The position numbers were made by a program, and so were the translations under genes. A stretch of DNA of 64,000 nt, taken from contig CAVRAP010000017.1 of NCBI GenBank assembly GCA_963718995.1, positions 39,490 through 103,489 of the forward strand, in the 5' to 3' direction. Every line of letters begins with the position of its first letter. Position 1 is the stretch's first letter. Of the stretch, positions 27,945 to 38,406 are shown in pieces. The DNA is from UBA4744 sp963718995 (GTDB lineage: Bacteria; Actinomycetota; Acidimicrobiia; Spongiisociales; UBA4744). A model generated the notes under the pieces. That model made no database searches and had not been told where the DNA came from. It saw nothing but the letters and a program-made list of their open reading frames with translations.

Positions 27945-29145
27945 ATGAGCGACCTTTTCGACGACGCCGGGATCGTCATCGTTGACGATGATGACGATTT
28001 CCTCGACGAAGCAAAACGCCTCTTCGATGGCCGCGTTCCAACCGTGCGCAGCATCGCTGATGCTCAGCGCGGCGTCGAGGAGGGCTCCGTTGATCTGGTC
28101 ATGCTTGGCCCATCGTTTGCACATGAGGCCGGGCTGCAGGGAGTCGGGGTCTTACTTGCCCAAGATCCCGACCTGGCCATTGTGCTGGTTGCCGGCACGA
28201 TCACTGCCCCCTTGCTGCGGTCGGCCATGCGAGCCGGATTGAAGGATGTGATTGAGGCTCCGTTGACGATACAGAGCGTCACCGACGCCGTTGGCCAGAT
28301 CGAGCGCAAGGCCACGCCGTCAGCGGCCGGCCACGCCTCCTCCCGAACCGTTCAGTACGCCGAAGGGCCAAGGGAAGGTCGTCACCGTAATGTCGGCGAA
28401 GGGCGGTAGCGGTAAAACGGTTACCGCAACCAATCTGGCGATGCTTCTTGCTCAGAGACACGACCCTTCCCGGGTGTGCATCGTCGACGCCGACTTGCAG
28501 TTCGGTGATGTGTGTCTCGTGTTACAGCTCGAACCCAAATTGACGATGGTCAACGCGGCGCATGAGCTCCACCGACTCGATGAACCACTCCTCGAGTCGC
28601 TTTTGACGACCCATCCGTCGGGACTGCGGGTGCTCGCAGCGCCGCTCGAGCCGGCTTTCGCCGATGAGATTTCGACCGCCGCCATGACGGAGATCATCAC
28701 CAAGCTGCGCGGCATGTTCGACTACGTCATTGTCGACACGGCCTCACTGCTCGATGAGCTCCTCTTGTCGTTGCTCGAACGGGCCGACCAGGTGCTGTTT
28801 GTGCTCGATATGGACCTTCCAAGCGTCAAGAACGCCAAGCTGGCCTTGGAAACGCTGCGGTTGCTGAAATTCCCGGCATCGAAGGTCCAGTTGGTGCTGA
28901 ACCGATCCAATGCTCGCGCTCGACTCGACGAGAAAGAGATTGAACGGTCATTGAAGCTGAAGATCTCAGCTGCCATTCCATCCGACGGCATGGTCCCTGC
29001 TTCGATCAACGAGGGCCGACCGGTTGTCGAGTCCGCCCCCAGATCACGGGTGGCGAAAGGTTTCGACACCGTCTACGACCTGGTCGCGACGACACCAAAG
29101 CAAGACACTTCAGGCAAGACAGGCAAGCGCCGATGGATGTCCTGA
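27945..29145 (+). CDS. cpaE: CpaE/TadZ-type localisation ATPase (one frameshift)
   Basis: ParA/MinD-like ATPase that places the Tad machine. The N-terminal third is a receiver-like domain (IVIVDDDDDFLDEAKRLF) but its phosphoacceptor strand reads VDLVMLGPSF with no Asp, so it is a pseudo-receiver. The ATPase has deviant Walker A MSAKGGSGKTVTA and DYVIVDTASLLDELLLS. The two parts are in different frames; the switch falls near 28310-28335 and removing one base gives a continuous 399-residue protein. The ATPase part has only a TTG start of its own at 28291, so I treat it as one broken gene. Confidence 0.8.
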
Positions 29146-29219
29146 AGATAAGTGACAATGGTTCCGCTGCAGCCCGCATGAACGGGCTCCGGCGGTACGG
29201 ACAGTAGAGGGAGAACTCG

Positions 29220-30586
<1,367 letters not shown>

Positions 30587-30590
<4 letters not shown>

Positions 30591-32550
30591 AACGGATACG
30601 CAGCCTCGTCGCGGCGGCCACGGTCGCCATTCTGGTGCTCGGAGCCGGGGCGGCGGCATTTGCGCAAACCGACAACGGCGCCCCGGTTGTCGAGATCACC
30701 GATGTCAATACGGTCCGCTATCCACAGGTGCAGATGATTGTCGATTTCTTGAACCTGGAGGAAGCTCTCGATCCGGCCGGCTTGGAAGTCACCGAGAACG
30801 GGAATCCGGTCAGCGATCTCGAAATTGAAACCATCGCCGAGTCACGGGTCCAGGTCGGGATTGTTCTGGTCATCGATGCCAGCGGCAGCATGGAAGGTGA
30901 GCCGATCGAAGCGGCCAAAGCAGCGGCCCTTTCGTTCATCAACGAAAAGCGGAATGAAGATTTCATCGCAATTGCTACCTTCGCCGACGAAGTCCAGGTC
31001 GTACGGGGCTTCACCAGCACGAGGTCTGCGCTGATTGCCAGCGTGGAAGGGATCGTCGCCAAGGGCGACACGGCCTTTTACGATGGGATTGTTCGGTCGA
31101 CGGAATTGTTCACCGGCGATGCCGAGCGACTGGAGCGCAACATGATTGTGCTCACCGACGGCAAGGATGAGGGGAGCGCCGCAACGCTCGACGATGCTCT
31201 CGCCGCCGTGACGGACAAAGGTGTGCGTGTCTTCGGCGTAGCGCTCGAGTCGACCGCCTTCGATCCAGCCGACCTGCAAACCGTTGTTGCCGAGACCAGC
31301 GGCCTGTACCTCTCGACCCCCGAACCGGGTGAGTTGAGCGGTCTCTATGAGCAGATCAAGAGGGAACTCGATAACAAGGTCGTGGTGCGCTTTACCGCCA
31401 CTCAGGATCGTGCAGGCGACCTCGCTATCGGGGTCGGCTACCAGGCGCTGGCCACGAGTACCACCGTCAATGTGCCCGGCTTCGTCAAGCCTCCCGCACC
31501 CACTACAACAACAACGGTGACATTTGCTCAACCCGAGCCTTACTCGCCCGCGGCGGCCGGGCCGGTTTCCTCCGGGACGCTGCGACTGCTGGGAACGTTG
31601 GCAGTTGGTTTGGGAATCGTCCTCTTTATCATCATCCTGGCCGGCCCGGGCGACGAGGACGGAGCTTCGGCGTTTCGCAAGCGTCTCCAAGCGTACGGGC
31701 GAGGCCGAACCGCAGCTCCCGAAGACGAGAAGAAGGGTTTCCTGGCAAGGATCCCCGGCTTGAGCCGATTCACTAAGTCGGCCGAGGAAGCAGCTCAGCG
31801 ACGCGGTCTGCTCAGTGGCATCAATGCCGTTTTGGAACAGGCCAACATTCCGCTGCGCGGGGAGAAGCACTGGCCGCAGGTTTAGGGCTGAGTGTTATCG
31901 CCGGGGTTCTAGCCGGACTGTTTGCGACGAGTTGGATTGCGGCAGGCGTTGGATTCTTGGTCGTTCTCCTTCTGGTAGCGGCGGCTATTCAGTTCGCCGG
32001 TACCCGGGAAAAGCGTGTGTTCGAACGGCAACTCCCGGACACATTGACGCTCCTGTCGACGTCGCTGCGCGCCGGCTATTCGCTGCTGCAGGCGGTCGAA
32101 GCGGTGGCCGCCGAAGCTCCCGCACCTACCGGGCGAGAGTTCGGACGGTCGATTGCCGAGTCCCGGTTGGGGCGTCCGGTGGTGGACACCATGCGAGCTA
32201 TTTCCGATCGCATGCGGTCCCAGGACTTCCAGTGGGCGGTCATGGCCATCGAGATCCAGCGTGAAGTCGGCGGTAACCTCGCCGAAGTTTTGCAGACGGT
32301 AGCCGACACGATGCGGCAACGGAACCGGCTGAAGGGGGAGATCAGGGCGCTGACGGCCGAGGGCCGTCTCTCCGCAATTGTCCTCGCTTTGTTGCCCATT
32401 CTGCTGTTCGCGTTCTTGTTCGCAACCAATCGCAGCTATCTCGAACCGCTCTTCACCGAGACGGCAGGGCTCATTGGGATTGGTGCAGGGCTGGCTTTGA
32501 TGGCATCTGGTGTGTATTGGCTCAAGAAGATCGTGGATATCGAGGTCTAA
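30587..32550 (+). CDS. tadB: vWA domain fused to TadB (one frameshift)
   Basis: The first part has a signal peptide (VAAATVAILVLGAGAAAFA), an exported von Willebrand A domain with MIDAS motif DASGSMEG at about D97 and VLTDGKDEG, a Thr/Pro linker, a helix around 335-357 and a TadB-like cytoplasmic neck (ANIPLRG). The second part is a T2SSF domain with helices: LPDTLTLLSTSLRAGYSLLQ and EIQREVGGNLAEVL. They are in different frames; one extra base at the GGGG run 31859-31862 joins them into 654 residues. The second frame has no start codon before its first helix, so a fusion is more likely than two genes. It would couple an extracytoplasmic adhesion-type domain to the pilus platform. Confidence 0.75.
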
Positions 32551-33468
32551 ATGGATCCCAAAATGTTCGCTGTTGGGTCGGTGTTCGTGGCCATGACCGG
32601 GCTGGTGCTCTGGATCGGCTTCGGGATCGTTCGCGCCCGCAAGGCTGCCACGGAACGGCTGGCGGTCTACGGCTCTGCGGAACTGATCCGCGACGAGACC
32701 CTCAAGAAGCCGGTCGCCGAGCGCGCCATCGCCCCCATCTTCCTGGCCATCGGCCGGATCCTGGCAAGGTTTACCCCGGTGGGGTGGCTGAAGAAGACCC
32801 AGCGGCGGATCGTACTGTCCGGCAGTCCGGGGAACCTGGACGCCAACTCGTGGGCCGTCATCAAACTCATGACGTCGGCCGGTTCCATCATCTTGTGGTT
32901 CTTTTTGCAGGGTGGTTTGGACTTCCGGATGAAGGTTTTGTCCTTTGCCCTGCTGGCCATCCTCGGCTTCTTCGGACCTGATGTCTGGCTGACCCGCAAG
33001 ATCGACGATCGGCGCCTGGCTATGCAAAGAGCCCTGCCAGATGTTCTCGACTTGCTGGTGATCAGCGTCGAGGCCGGACTCGGGTTTGACTCGGCCCTGG
33101 CTCGTGTAGTCGGGACCGTGCCCGGGCCACTGTCCGAAGAGTTCTTCCGCATGCTTCAGGAAACCCGGGTGGGCGTGAGTCGCCGTGACGCCATGCGCCA
33201 TCTCACCGATCGCACGGATCTGGATGAACTGCGTTCGTTCCTATTGGCCATGATGCAGGCTGAGGCCTTCGGTGTTGCGATCGCCCAGGTATTGAGGGTC
33301 CAAGCCGATGAAATGCGTATCCAGAGGCGTCAGCGAGCCCAGGAGAAGGCTTTCGCCGCTCCTGTGAAGATGGTTTTCCCGCTCGTTTTCTGCATCTTCC
33401 CGGCGCTCTTCATCGTTCTGTTGGGTCCGGCTGCCATTCAGATCTACGAAACCTTCACCGAGCTTTAG
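32551..33468 (+). CDS. tadC: Tad pilus platform protein TadC
   Basis: 305-residue inner-membrane T2SSF-domain protein, partner of TadB in the assembly platform. ALPDVLDLLVISVEAGLGFDSAL and MLQAEAFGVAIAQVLRVQADEMR-type segments are characteristic. It begins on the base after the tadB stop. It ends eight bases before the next gene. Confidence 0.9.
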   Translation: MDPKMFAVGSVFVAMTGLVLWIGFGIVRARKAATERLAVYGSAELIRDETLKKPVAERAIAPIFLAIGRILARFTPVGWLKKTQRRIVLSGSPGNLDANSWAVIKLMTSAGSIILWFFLQGGLDFRMKVLSFALLAILGFFGPDVWLTRKIDDRRLAMQRALPDVLDLLVISVEAGLGFDSALARVVGTVPGPLSEEFFRMLQETRVGVSRRDAMRHLTDRTDLDELRSFLLAMMQAEAFGVAIAQVLRVQADEMRIQRRQRAQEKAFAAPVKMVFPLVFCIFPALFIVLLGPAAIQIYETFTEL

Positions 33469-33476
33469 GGTCCGGG

Positions 33477-35090
33477 GTGGCCGCCGCCACAGACGGTCAG
33501 CGTTCTCCGATCTGGCAGCGGCTTTCGGTACGCCATCTCCTGTTGCTCACGCCGTGGATCGGGGTGGTGATCGGGGCGTCCCGGCCGATCCGCGACAACT
33601 CTTTCCTTTGGCACGTTCGGGCCGGTGATCTTCAACTCGCTTCCGGCCGGGTGCTCACAACCGACCCCTTTTCTTTGACGATGGCTGGCGAACCCTGGCG
33701 AACGCAGTCCTGGCTCGCCGACCTCCTCTATGGTTCGCTCGAACAGGCAACGGGCGGCCTCGCCTGGGTGCCCTGGTTGCTGGTGGCCTGTGGCGCCTCG
33801 GTGCTCGGTTTGGTTGGATGGCTGACCTTCCGGCGAGTATCCGATCCGCTGCCTGTGGCGTTGGCTCTGGTTGCCCTCATGTGGTTGGGTCTCCCCAATC
33901 TGGTTCCAAGGCCGGTGCTCTTCTCGCTGGTCCTGCTTGCCCTATTGATGGTGGTGCTCGAGGTCCAGTTGGACTGGCCCCTCCCTTTGATCTTGTGGGT
34001 GTGGGCCGGATTCCACGGTTCTTTTGTGCTAGGCCTCGGCCTTTTGCTGCTGGACGCTTTGCGCCGACGCATGGCATGGCAGAAAGCAGCCGGTCGAATC
34101 GGGGTGGCGCTCATCGCGGTGAGTCTCACTGCCCACGGCCTGGGAGTTTGGTCGATGCTGGGGTCGTTCCTAACCAATCGTGGTGCCCTGGACTTCATCT
34201 CGGAATGGGCCGCGCCGGATCTTCTGTCCGTGGCTGTTGCTCCGTATGTCCTGGTTATGGTTGCCGTCCTGGTTGCTGCAGCGTCGGGCCGGATCGAGGC
34301 CCGGGAGTTGTGGGTCGTCGCACCCCTGCTCGTTTTCGGTCTGACCTCGGCCAGAGCGATCATGCCGGCGGCGATCGTGCTCGTACCGTTTGCGGCTTCC
34401 GTGTGGCGGCCTGCCGCCGACTCGCGAATGCTGGCCCGCGGTCCGGCCCGCGCCAACCTGGTCATTGCCACCCTCTTGATTGCCCTCCCTTTTATTGCTC
34501 TCGTCGGATTCCCGGGGTTGGACACAGACCGGTTTCCCATAGAAGCTGCCACGTATCTCGACACCGAAAAGGTGTGGCACGATGATGCGACCGGCGGCTA
34601 TTTGATCTACTTGAACCAGCTCCCCGTGTTTATCGACGACCGGGCCGAGCTGTACGGCGCCGAGTTCTTTGGTGAGTTCGTCAATACCCGGCGAGGGACT
34701 CCGGTCTGGCGGAGGGCTTTCGACGCCTACGACATTCAACAGGCGCTGGTTGCCGCCGATGCAGGACTCGCCGAGGTGCTGACGGCCGAGGGGTGGCACG
34801 TCGACTTCTCGGATGAAAGCTGGACAGTCTTTTCGCGGGCTAGGGCAATTGGCCGGCGGTTCCTCTGTACCCGCCGAAGAGGTTCTTTTCTCGCCGAAGC
34901 TGGGACAACAGTCGTCCGCCCCCCAAACGTTCCGGCATCCCTTGTTTCGGGCCGGGTGAACTGTGTCCCGTCCTCGGTAACGGCTCCGCGCGGCGCTGCT
35001 GGAAATGGCCGAGGACGCTCAGCGCTTGAGGGGCTGTCCGTGGCGGCTCCTGTCCGGAAGAGTGCACAACGAGAGTGGGGGACCCTGTAG
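33477..35090 (+). CDS. Large polytopic membrane protein of the Tad locus, paralogue of 20170-21729
   Basis: 537 residues, about eleven helices, C-terminal region with GGYLIYLNQLPVFIDDRAELYG. It resembles the membrane protein at 20170-21729 along its length. The last 75 or so residues (after WTVFSRA) are Arg/Pro/Ser-rich and do not match the paralogue, which ends soon after the same point; a lost base that hid a stop near 34843 is likely. A GT-C-like glycan enzyme acting with the pilus is possible but unproven. Confidence 0.65.
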   Translation: MAAATDGQRSPIWQRLSVRHLLLLTPWIGVVIGASRPIRDNSFLWHVRAGDLQLASGRVLTTDPFSLTMAGEPWRTQSWLADLLYGSLEQATGGLAWVPWLLVACGASVLGLVGWLTFRRVSDPLPVALALVALMWLGLPNLVPRPVLFSLVLLALLMVVLEVQLDWPLPLILWVWAGFHGSFVLGLGLLLLDALRRRMAWQKAAGRIGVALIAVSLTAHGLGVWSMLGSFLTNRGALDFISEWAAPDLLSVAVAPYVLVMVAVLVAAASGRIEARELWVVAPLLVFGLTSARAIMPAAIVLVPFAASVWRPAADSRMLARGPARANLVIATLLIALPFIALVGFPGLDTDRFPIEAATYLDTEKVWHDDATGGYLIYLNQLPVFIDDRAELYGAEFFGEFVNTRRGTPVWRRAFDAYDIQQALVAADAGLAEVLTAEGWHVDFSDESWTVFSRARAIGRRFLCTRRRGSFLAEAGTTVVRPPNVPASLVSGRVNCVPSSVTAPRGAAGNGRGRSALEGLSVAAPVRKSAQREWGTL

Positions 35091-35102
35091 GGTCCCCCAC
35101 TC
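35073..35102. terminator. 13-bp hairpin between convergent Tad genes
   Basis: GAGTGGGGGACCC and GGGTCCCCCACTC are perfect complements around a TGTA loop. The hairpin contains the stop codon of the plus-strand membrane protein and lies between it and the minus-strand pilins, so it probably terminates both. No T tract on either side. Confidence 0.7.
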
Positions 35103-35123
35103 GTATCTTTCGACGTCTTCGGG

Positions 35124-35312
35124 CTAGTTCTCCACGGAGCTTGCTATCTCGCTCCACATCGCCGAGTTCTGATCGCCGGCAAACTGTACCGCAACCAGGG
35201 CTACCACTGCGATGAGGACTACGAGTAATCCCCACTCGACCAATCCGGCGGCTCGCTCGCTGTGGAATCGGATCCCTACAAGCTTACCCAGTGGCTCCCA
35301 GCCCATTGACAT
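35124..35312 (-). CDS. Divergent Flp-type pilin
   Basis: 62 residues. The hydrophobic helix follows RAAGLVEWGLLVVLIAVVAL. Compared with the neighbour, the residue before the predicted cleavage is Ala rather than Gly and the +6 position is Trp rather than Tyr, so prepilin-peptidase processing may differ; probably a minor pilin. ATG at 35312 with AAAGG three bases upstream, or ATG at 35306 with better spacing. Second gene after the major pilin. Confidence 0.75.
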   Translation of the reverse strand: MSMGWEPLGKLVGIRFHSERAAGLVEWGLLVVLIAVVALVAVQFAGDQNSAMWSEIASSVEN

Positions 35313-35326
35313 CGACCTTTCGATAC

Positions 35327-35512
35327 TTACTGGTTGAGGGCGCTGCCGATTTCGCTGAACGTATCCGAAACCTGGTTACCGGCGAAGGTGATCGCCAGAA
35401 TCGCGATGATCGCAATCAACACGACCAGCAGTGCGTACTCAACCATGCTTGCGCCACGCTCGTCCTTGAAGGACTCCCAGCGGGCCGCCAACTCACTCAT
35501 TACTGTCAACAC
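35327..35512 (-). CDS. flp: Flp/Fap-type major pilin
   Basis: 61-residue prepilin with the classic processing site and helix DERGASMVEYALLVVLIAII: cleavage after Gly, Glu at +5, Tyr at +6. I start it at the GTG at 35512 because AGGAGGG lies five bases upstream; an ATG at 35500 has no ribosome site. Structural subunit of the pilus whose export machinery is at 27-33 kb. No prepilin peptidase (CpaA/TadV) is in the window. Confidence 0.85.
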   Translation of the reverse strand: MLTVMSELAARWESFKDERGASMVEYALLVVLIAIIAILAITFAGNQVSDTFSEIGSALNQ

Positions 35513-35597
35513 AAGAACCCTCCTACAGGCTCGGGTCACTACCTGGCGGCAAGCTACCACGCAGAGCGCTCATTTTTCCATAGGTCCAGCGGCCTAT

Positions 35598-35606
35598 TTA
35601 TCCACA
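35598..35606. promoter_or_regulatory. Single consensus DnaA box
   Basis: TTATCCACA, identical to the strong DnaA box, in the gap between the pilin genes and the response regulator. No other box was seen close by, so a regulatory role, not an origin, is the only plausible meaning; it could be chance. Confidence 0.3.
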
Positions 35607-35613
35607 GGTGGGT

Positions 35614-36261
35614 TCAATGCCTGTTGACAAGCCCAAGCCGGATAGCTTCAACCGCTGCCTGCGTGCGGTCGCTGATGCTCAGCTTCTCGTAGATTGAAGC
35701 CAGGTGGTTCTTGACTGTTTTTGGCGATATGTACAGGCGTTCTGCCAGTTCATCGGTGGCGCTCACGCCTTCGCCGAGCAACGTCATCAGCTCGCGTTCG
35801 CGGGCGGTGAGCGAGGCGGCTCCCGGGTCGAGGGACGGCTCCATGTAGTGACCAAGAATCTCACGGAGAGTGGTCGTTAGCGGAGTCAAGTCTTCGCCAG
35901 CCGCGACGGCTCTGACTGCAGCGGCAAGCTCGGGTAGCGGGGTTGATTTCGAGAGAAAACCGCGCGCGCCTGCCTCGATGGCTTGAGCACGGCGCTTATC
36001 GTCGGCGTGCATGGTGACGATGATGGCGGGCAGCGACCCTTTCAAAACGGCTAGGACTTCGAATCCGGACAGGTCTGGCATTTCCAGATCGATCAGGAGC
36101 ACATCCGCCACGGTTTTTTTGGCAAGAGCGACGAGTTCGACACCGCCTGAGGCTGTTCCGGCAACGCGGAGATCCGGAATGGCGGCCAGAGCCTGACTCA
36201 CACCCTCCGCAAAGAGGGTGTGGTCGTCGGCGACAAGTACGGAAATCAATCTGGCCCCCAT
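35614..36261 (-). CDS. NarL/LuxR-type response regulator
   Basis: 215 residues: receiver with the acidic pocket VLVADDHTLFAEG and phosphoacceptor D58 in LLIDLEMPDLSG, lysine in GFLSKSTPLP, and a C-terminal LuxR helix-turn-helix (LTARERELMTLLGEGVSATDELAERLYISPKTVKNHLASIYEKL). It overlaps the end of the kinase gene by 16 bases. Lying next to the pilin genes, it may control them; no site is evident. Confidence 0.93.
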   Translation of the reverse strand: MGARLISVLVADDHTLFAEGVSQALAAIPDLRVAGTASGGVELVALAKKTVADVLLIDLEMPDLSGFEVLAVLKGSLPAIIVTMHADDKRRAQAIEAGARGFLSKSTPLPELAAAVRAVAAGEDLTPLTTTLREILGHYMEPSLDPGAASLTARERELMTLLGEGVSATDELAERLYISPKTVKNHLASIYEKLSISDRTQAAVEAIRLGLVNRH

Positions 36262-37784
36262 GACACGGTAACGGCGGTACCCCCCTTGGTGCTCGTTATG
36301 TTGAGTGAAGCCCCGATCCGCTCTGCCCTTTCTTCCATTCCCAGTAAGCCGTAGTGACCTTCGGGGACTCGATCTCTTCGGAAACCGTTCCCTTCGTCAT
36401 GCACGGTAATCGCTCCCTCATCGAAGTCCACCGTCCCGTGGACGGTCACAATCGAACTTCCCGAATGCCGGATAGCATTGCGGACCGCTTCGGTAATGAT
36501 GGCGATGAGATCGGGAGCGATCGATGGCCGCGGGGGCCTGCGCTCGGTGATGCGAACGTCGACTTCCGGATCCCCATCGGCAACCGAAGCGCTAAGGCTC
36601 TTCATCACTTCCGTCACACTTGGCTGCTCTGGCATGCGGAGGTCGGCAACGGTGCTGCGCACATCCTCAACCATGCCACCGACCGACATGCGCAGCTCGC
36701 GTAAGTGTTCGGCAAGGTCGGGGTCTGCCGGGTGTTGCAGGAGTGCGAGGTCGAGAGCTAAGCCCAGGGATGCCAGGGAAGGTCCGATATCATCGTGGAG
36801 GTCGCGGGCCAAACGGGCTCGCTCTTCCCGGATCGCTCGCCGGGCGATGTCTTGGAGCAACAAGATGTTGGAAAAGGCGAGCGCCACCGGTTGCAGTGAC
36901 TCTGCGGTCGCCTGGTATTTGGTCGGTGTCAACTCCTCATCAGAAATCAGAACAACCATGCCTACGTCCCGGCTTCCGACCGAGAGAGGAATGATCGAAC
37001 GGTGGTCGTTTGGTTCCTCACTGCCGCGGCGGGCGACCACAACCGGGCCGTCGTCACCGGCTAGCGCCACCACAGCTGCATGGAACGAAGCCACCTCGGC
37101 CAGGCTCTCCAGGGCCGCGTGACCGACGGTAACGGGGTTCAATTCAGCGGTATCGGCAACCTCGGCGAATCGGGTCAGCAGATTGTTGGCGCGTTCGAGA
37201 CGTTCGAGTCGCTGTGATACTTCGATCGATGCCGCCGCAAACGCGTCGGCACGCTCACCCTCTTCAAGTAGCAGGCGGCGGGCTTGACCGAAGGTGAACC
37301 CGATGAGGAGGTACAGGCTCGCCCATTGGAAGAAAAGAGGTAGGGCGAAGTCCTCGCCGATCCCCACAGAGATGATGATGAGTACCCCGGTGGCGAGCCC
37401 GGCCGTTGCCAGGCCACTACGGAAACCGCCGAAAACGCCGGCCAACATGATCGGTGTGAGCGAGAGAAGCAGGAACGGACTGTTCAGCCCGCCACTCAGA
37501 CTCACCGCCATCATCACCAGGGTGATGCCGACGAGCGAGGTGAGTTCGCGAATCCATGTCGTTCGCAAGTAGGAACGGGGCAGGATCTGCGACCCCAGCA
37601 CATAGACGCTGGCGGCCATGGCTGCAGCGATTGCATCGGGTCCGATTGCTTCGGTCCCAAGGACCGCGGCTTCCTTGCGGGCCTCCCAAAACGAGATAAA
37701 TACACCGAGGGCAAGCGCTACCCAAAGAAAGGCGAGGAGAACCTTGTGAAATCGTGATTCCCATGGGTTCTTGCGTTCGATCAT
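36246..37784 (-). CDS. NarX-type sensor histidine kinase
   Basis: 512 residues: six N-terminal helices, a GAF-like sensor region (about 195-320), HisKA_3 with the phosphoacceptor His in ARLARDLHDDIGPSLASLG, and an HATPase ending GHYGLLGMEERAERIGASLNI. Partner of the overlapping response regulator. TACTCT lies eight bases before the ATG and overlaps the coaE -10, with no ribosome site, so it is probably leaderless. Confidence 0.92.
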   Translation of the reverse strand: MIERKNPWESRFHKVLLAFLWVALALGVFISFWEARKEAAVLGTEAIGPDAIAAAMAASVYVLGSQILPRSYLRTTWIRELTSLVGITLVMMAVSLSGGLNSPFLLLSLTPIMLAGVFGGFRSGLATAGLATGVLIIISVGIGEDFALPLFFQWASLYLLIGFTFGQARRLLLEEGERADAFAAASIEVSQRLERLERANNLLTRFAEVADTAELNPVTVGHAALESLAEVASFHAAVVALAGDDGPVVVARRGSEEPNDHRSIIPLSVGSRDVGMVVLISDEELTPTKYQATAESLQPVALAFSNILLLQDIARRAIREERARLARDLHDDIGPSLASLGLALDLALLQHPADPDLAEHLRELRMSVGGMVEDVRSTVADLRMPEQPSVTEVMKSLSASVADGDPEVDVRITERRPPRPSIAPDLIAIITEAVRNAIRHSGSSIVTVHGTVDFDEGAITVHDEGNGFRRDRVPEGHYGLLGMEERAERIGASLNITSTKGGTAVTVSWGPD

Positions 37785-37792
37785 CGAGTATC

Positions 37793-37802
37793 AGAGTACA
37801 GT
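37793..37802. promoter_or_regulatory. Overlapping divergent -10 boxes, kinase and coaE
   Basis: TACTCT (minus, 37793-37798) is eight bases before the kinase ATG; TACAGT (plus, 37797-37802) is eight bases before the coaE GTG. Only 26 bases separate the two start codons. Confidence 0.45.
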
Positions 37803-37810
37803 CATTCAAC

Positions 37811-38406
37811 GTGTCTGAGGAGCAAGTACGTGTTTTGCTCACCGGTGGCATTGGGGCCGGGAAGAGTACGGTTGGGCAGCTGCTGCGTGTTCGGGGCGCC
37901 CTCGTGATCGACGCGGACGAGATTGGGCATCAGGTCCTTGAACCTGGAGGTGCAGCCTACGACCGGGTGGCAGAAACCTGGCCGTCGGTGGTGGTCGACG
38001 GCGTGATCGACCGCACCCGGTTGGCCGACATCGTATTTCGCGATCGTGCAGACCTGGAGCGCCTGGAGAGCTTGACCCACGTCGCCATCCGACAACAGAT
38101 CGCCCGCATGATTGAGACATCAACCGAGAAGGTCGTCGTCGTCGAAGTTCCTCTGGTGACAGACTTCATGGGTTCAGGTTGGCTCCGGGTGGTCGTCGAC
38201 ACCGACCCGGAGACGCGCATGGAACGTCTTGGCGGGCGCGGCACGACTGCAGACGATGCATCCCGTCGGATGGCTGCGCAACCCGATCGGACCCGGTGGA
38301 TCGCGACCGCCGATCATGTGATCGACAATTCGGGGGTCGGGATCAGCTGACTGATCAGGTTGATGCGCTTCTTCAGATCCTTCAAGCTTCGGGTGACAGG
38401 CCGTGA
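37811..38406 (+). CDS. coaE: Dephospho-CoA kinase (one frameshift near the C terminus)
   Basis: Last step of CoA synthesis. P-loop LLTGGIGAGKSTVGQLL, DADEIGHQVL, VVVEVPLVTDFM and DHVIDNSG are typical. The annotated frame stops at 38350, but adding one G to the run at 38332-38336 continues as GRDQLTDQVDALLQILQ to a stop at 38406, giving the usual 198 residues. GTG at 37811 is the start; the upstream part of the frame overlaps the divergent kinase. Confidence 0.88.
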
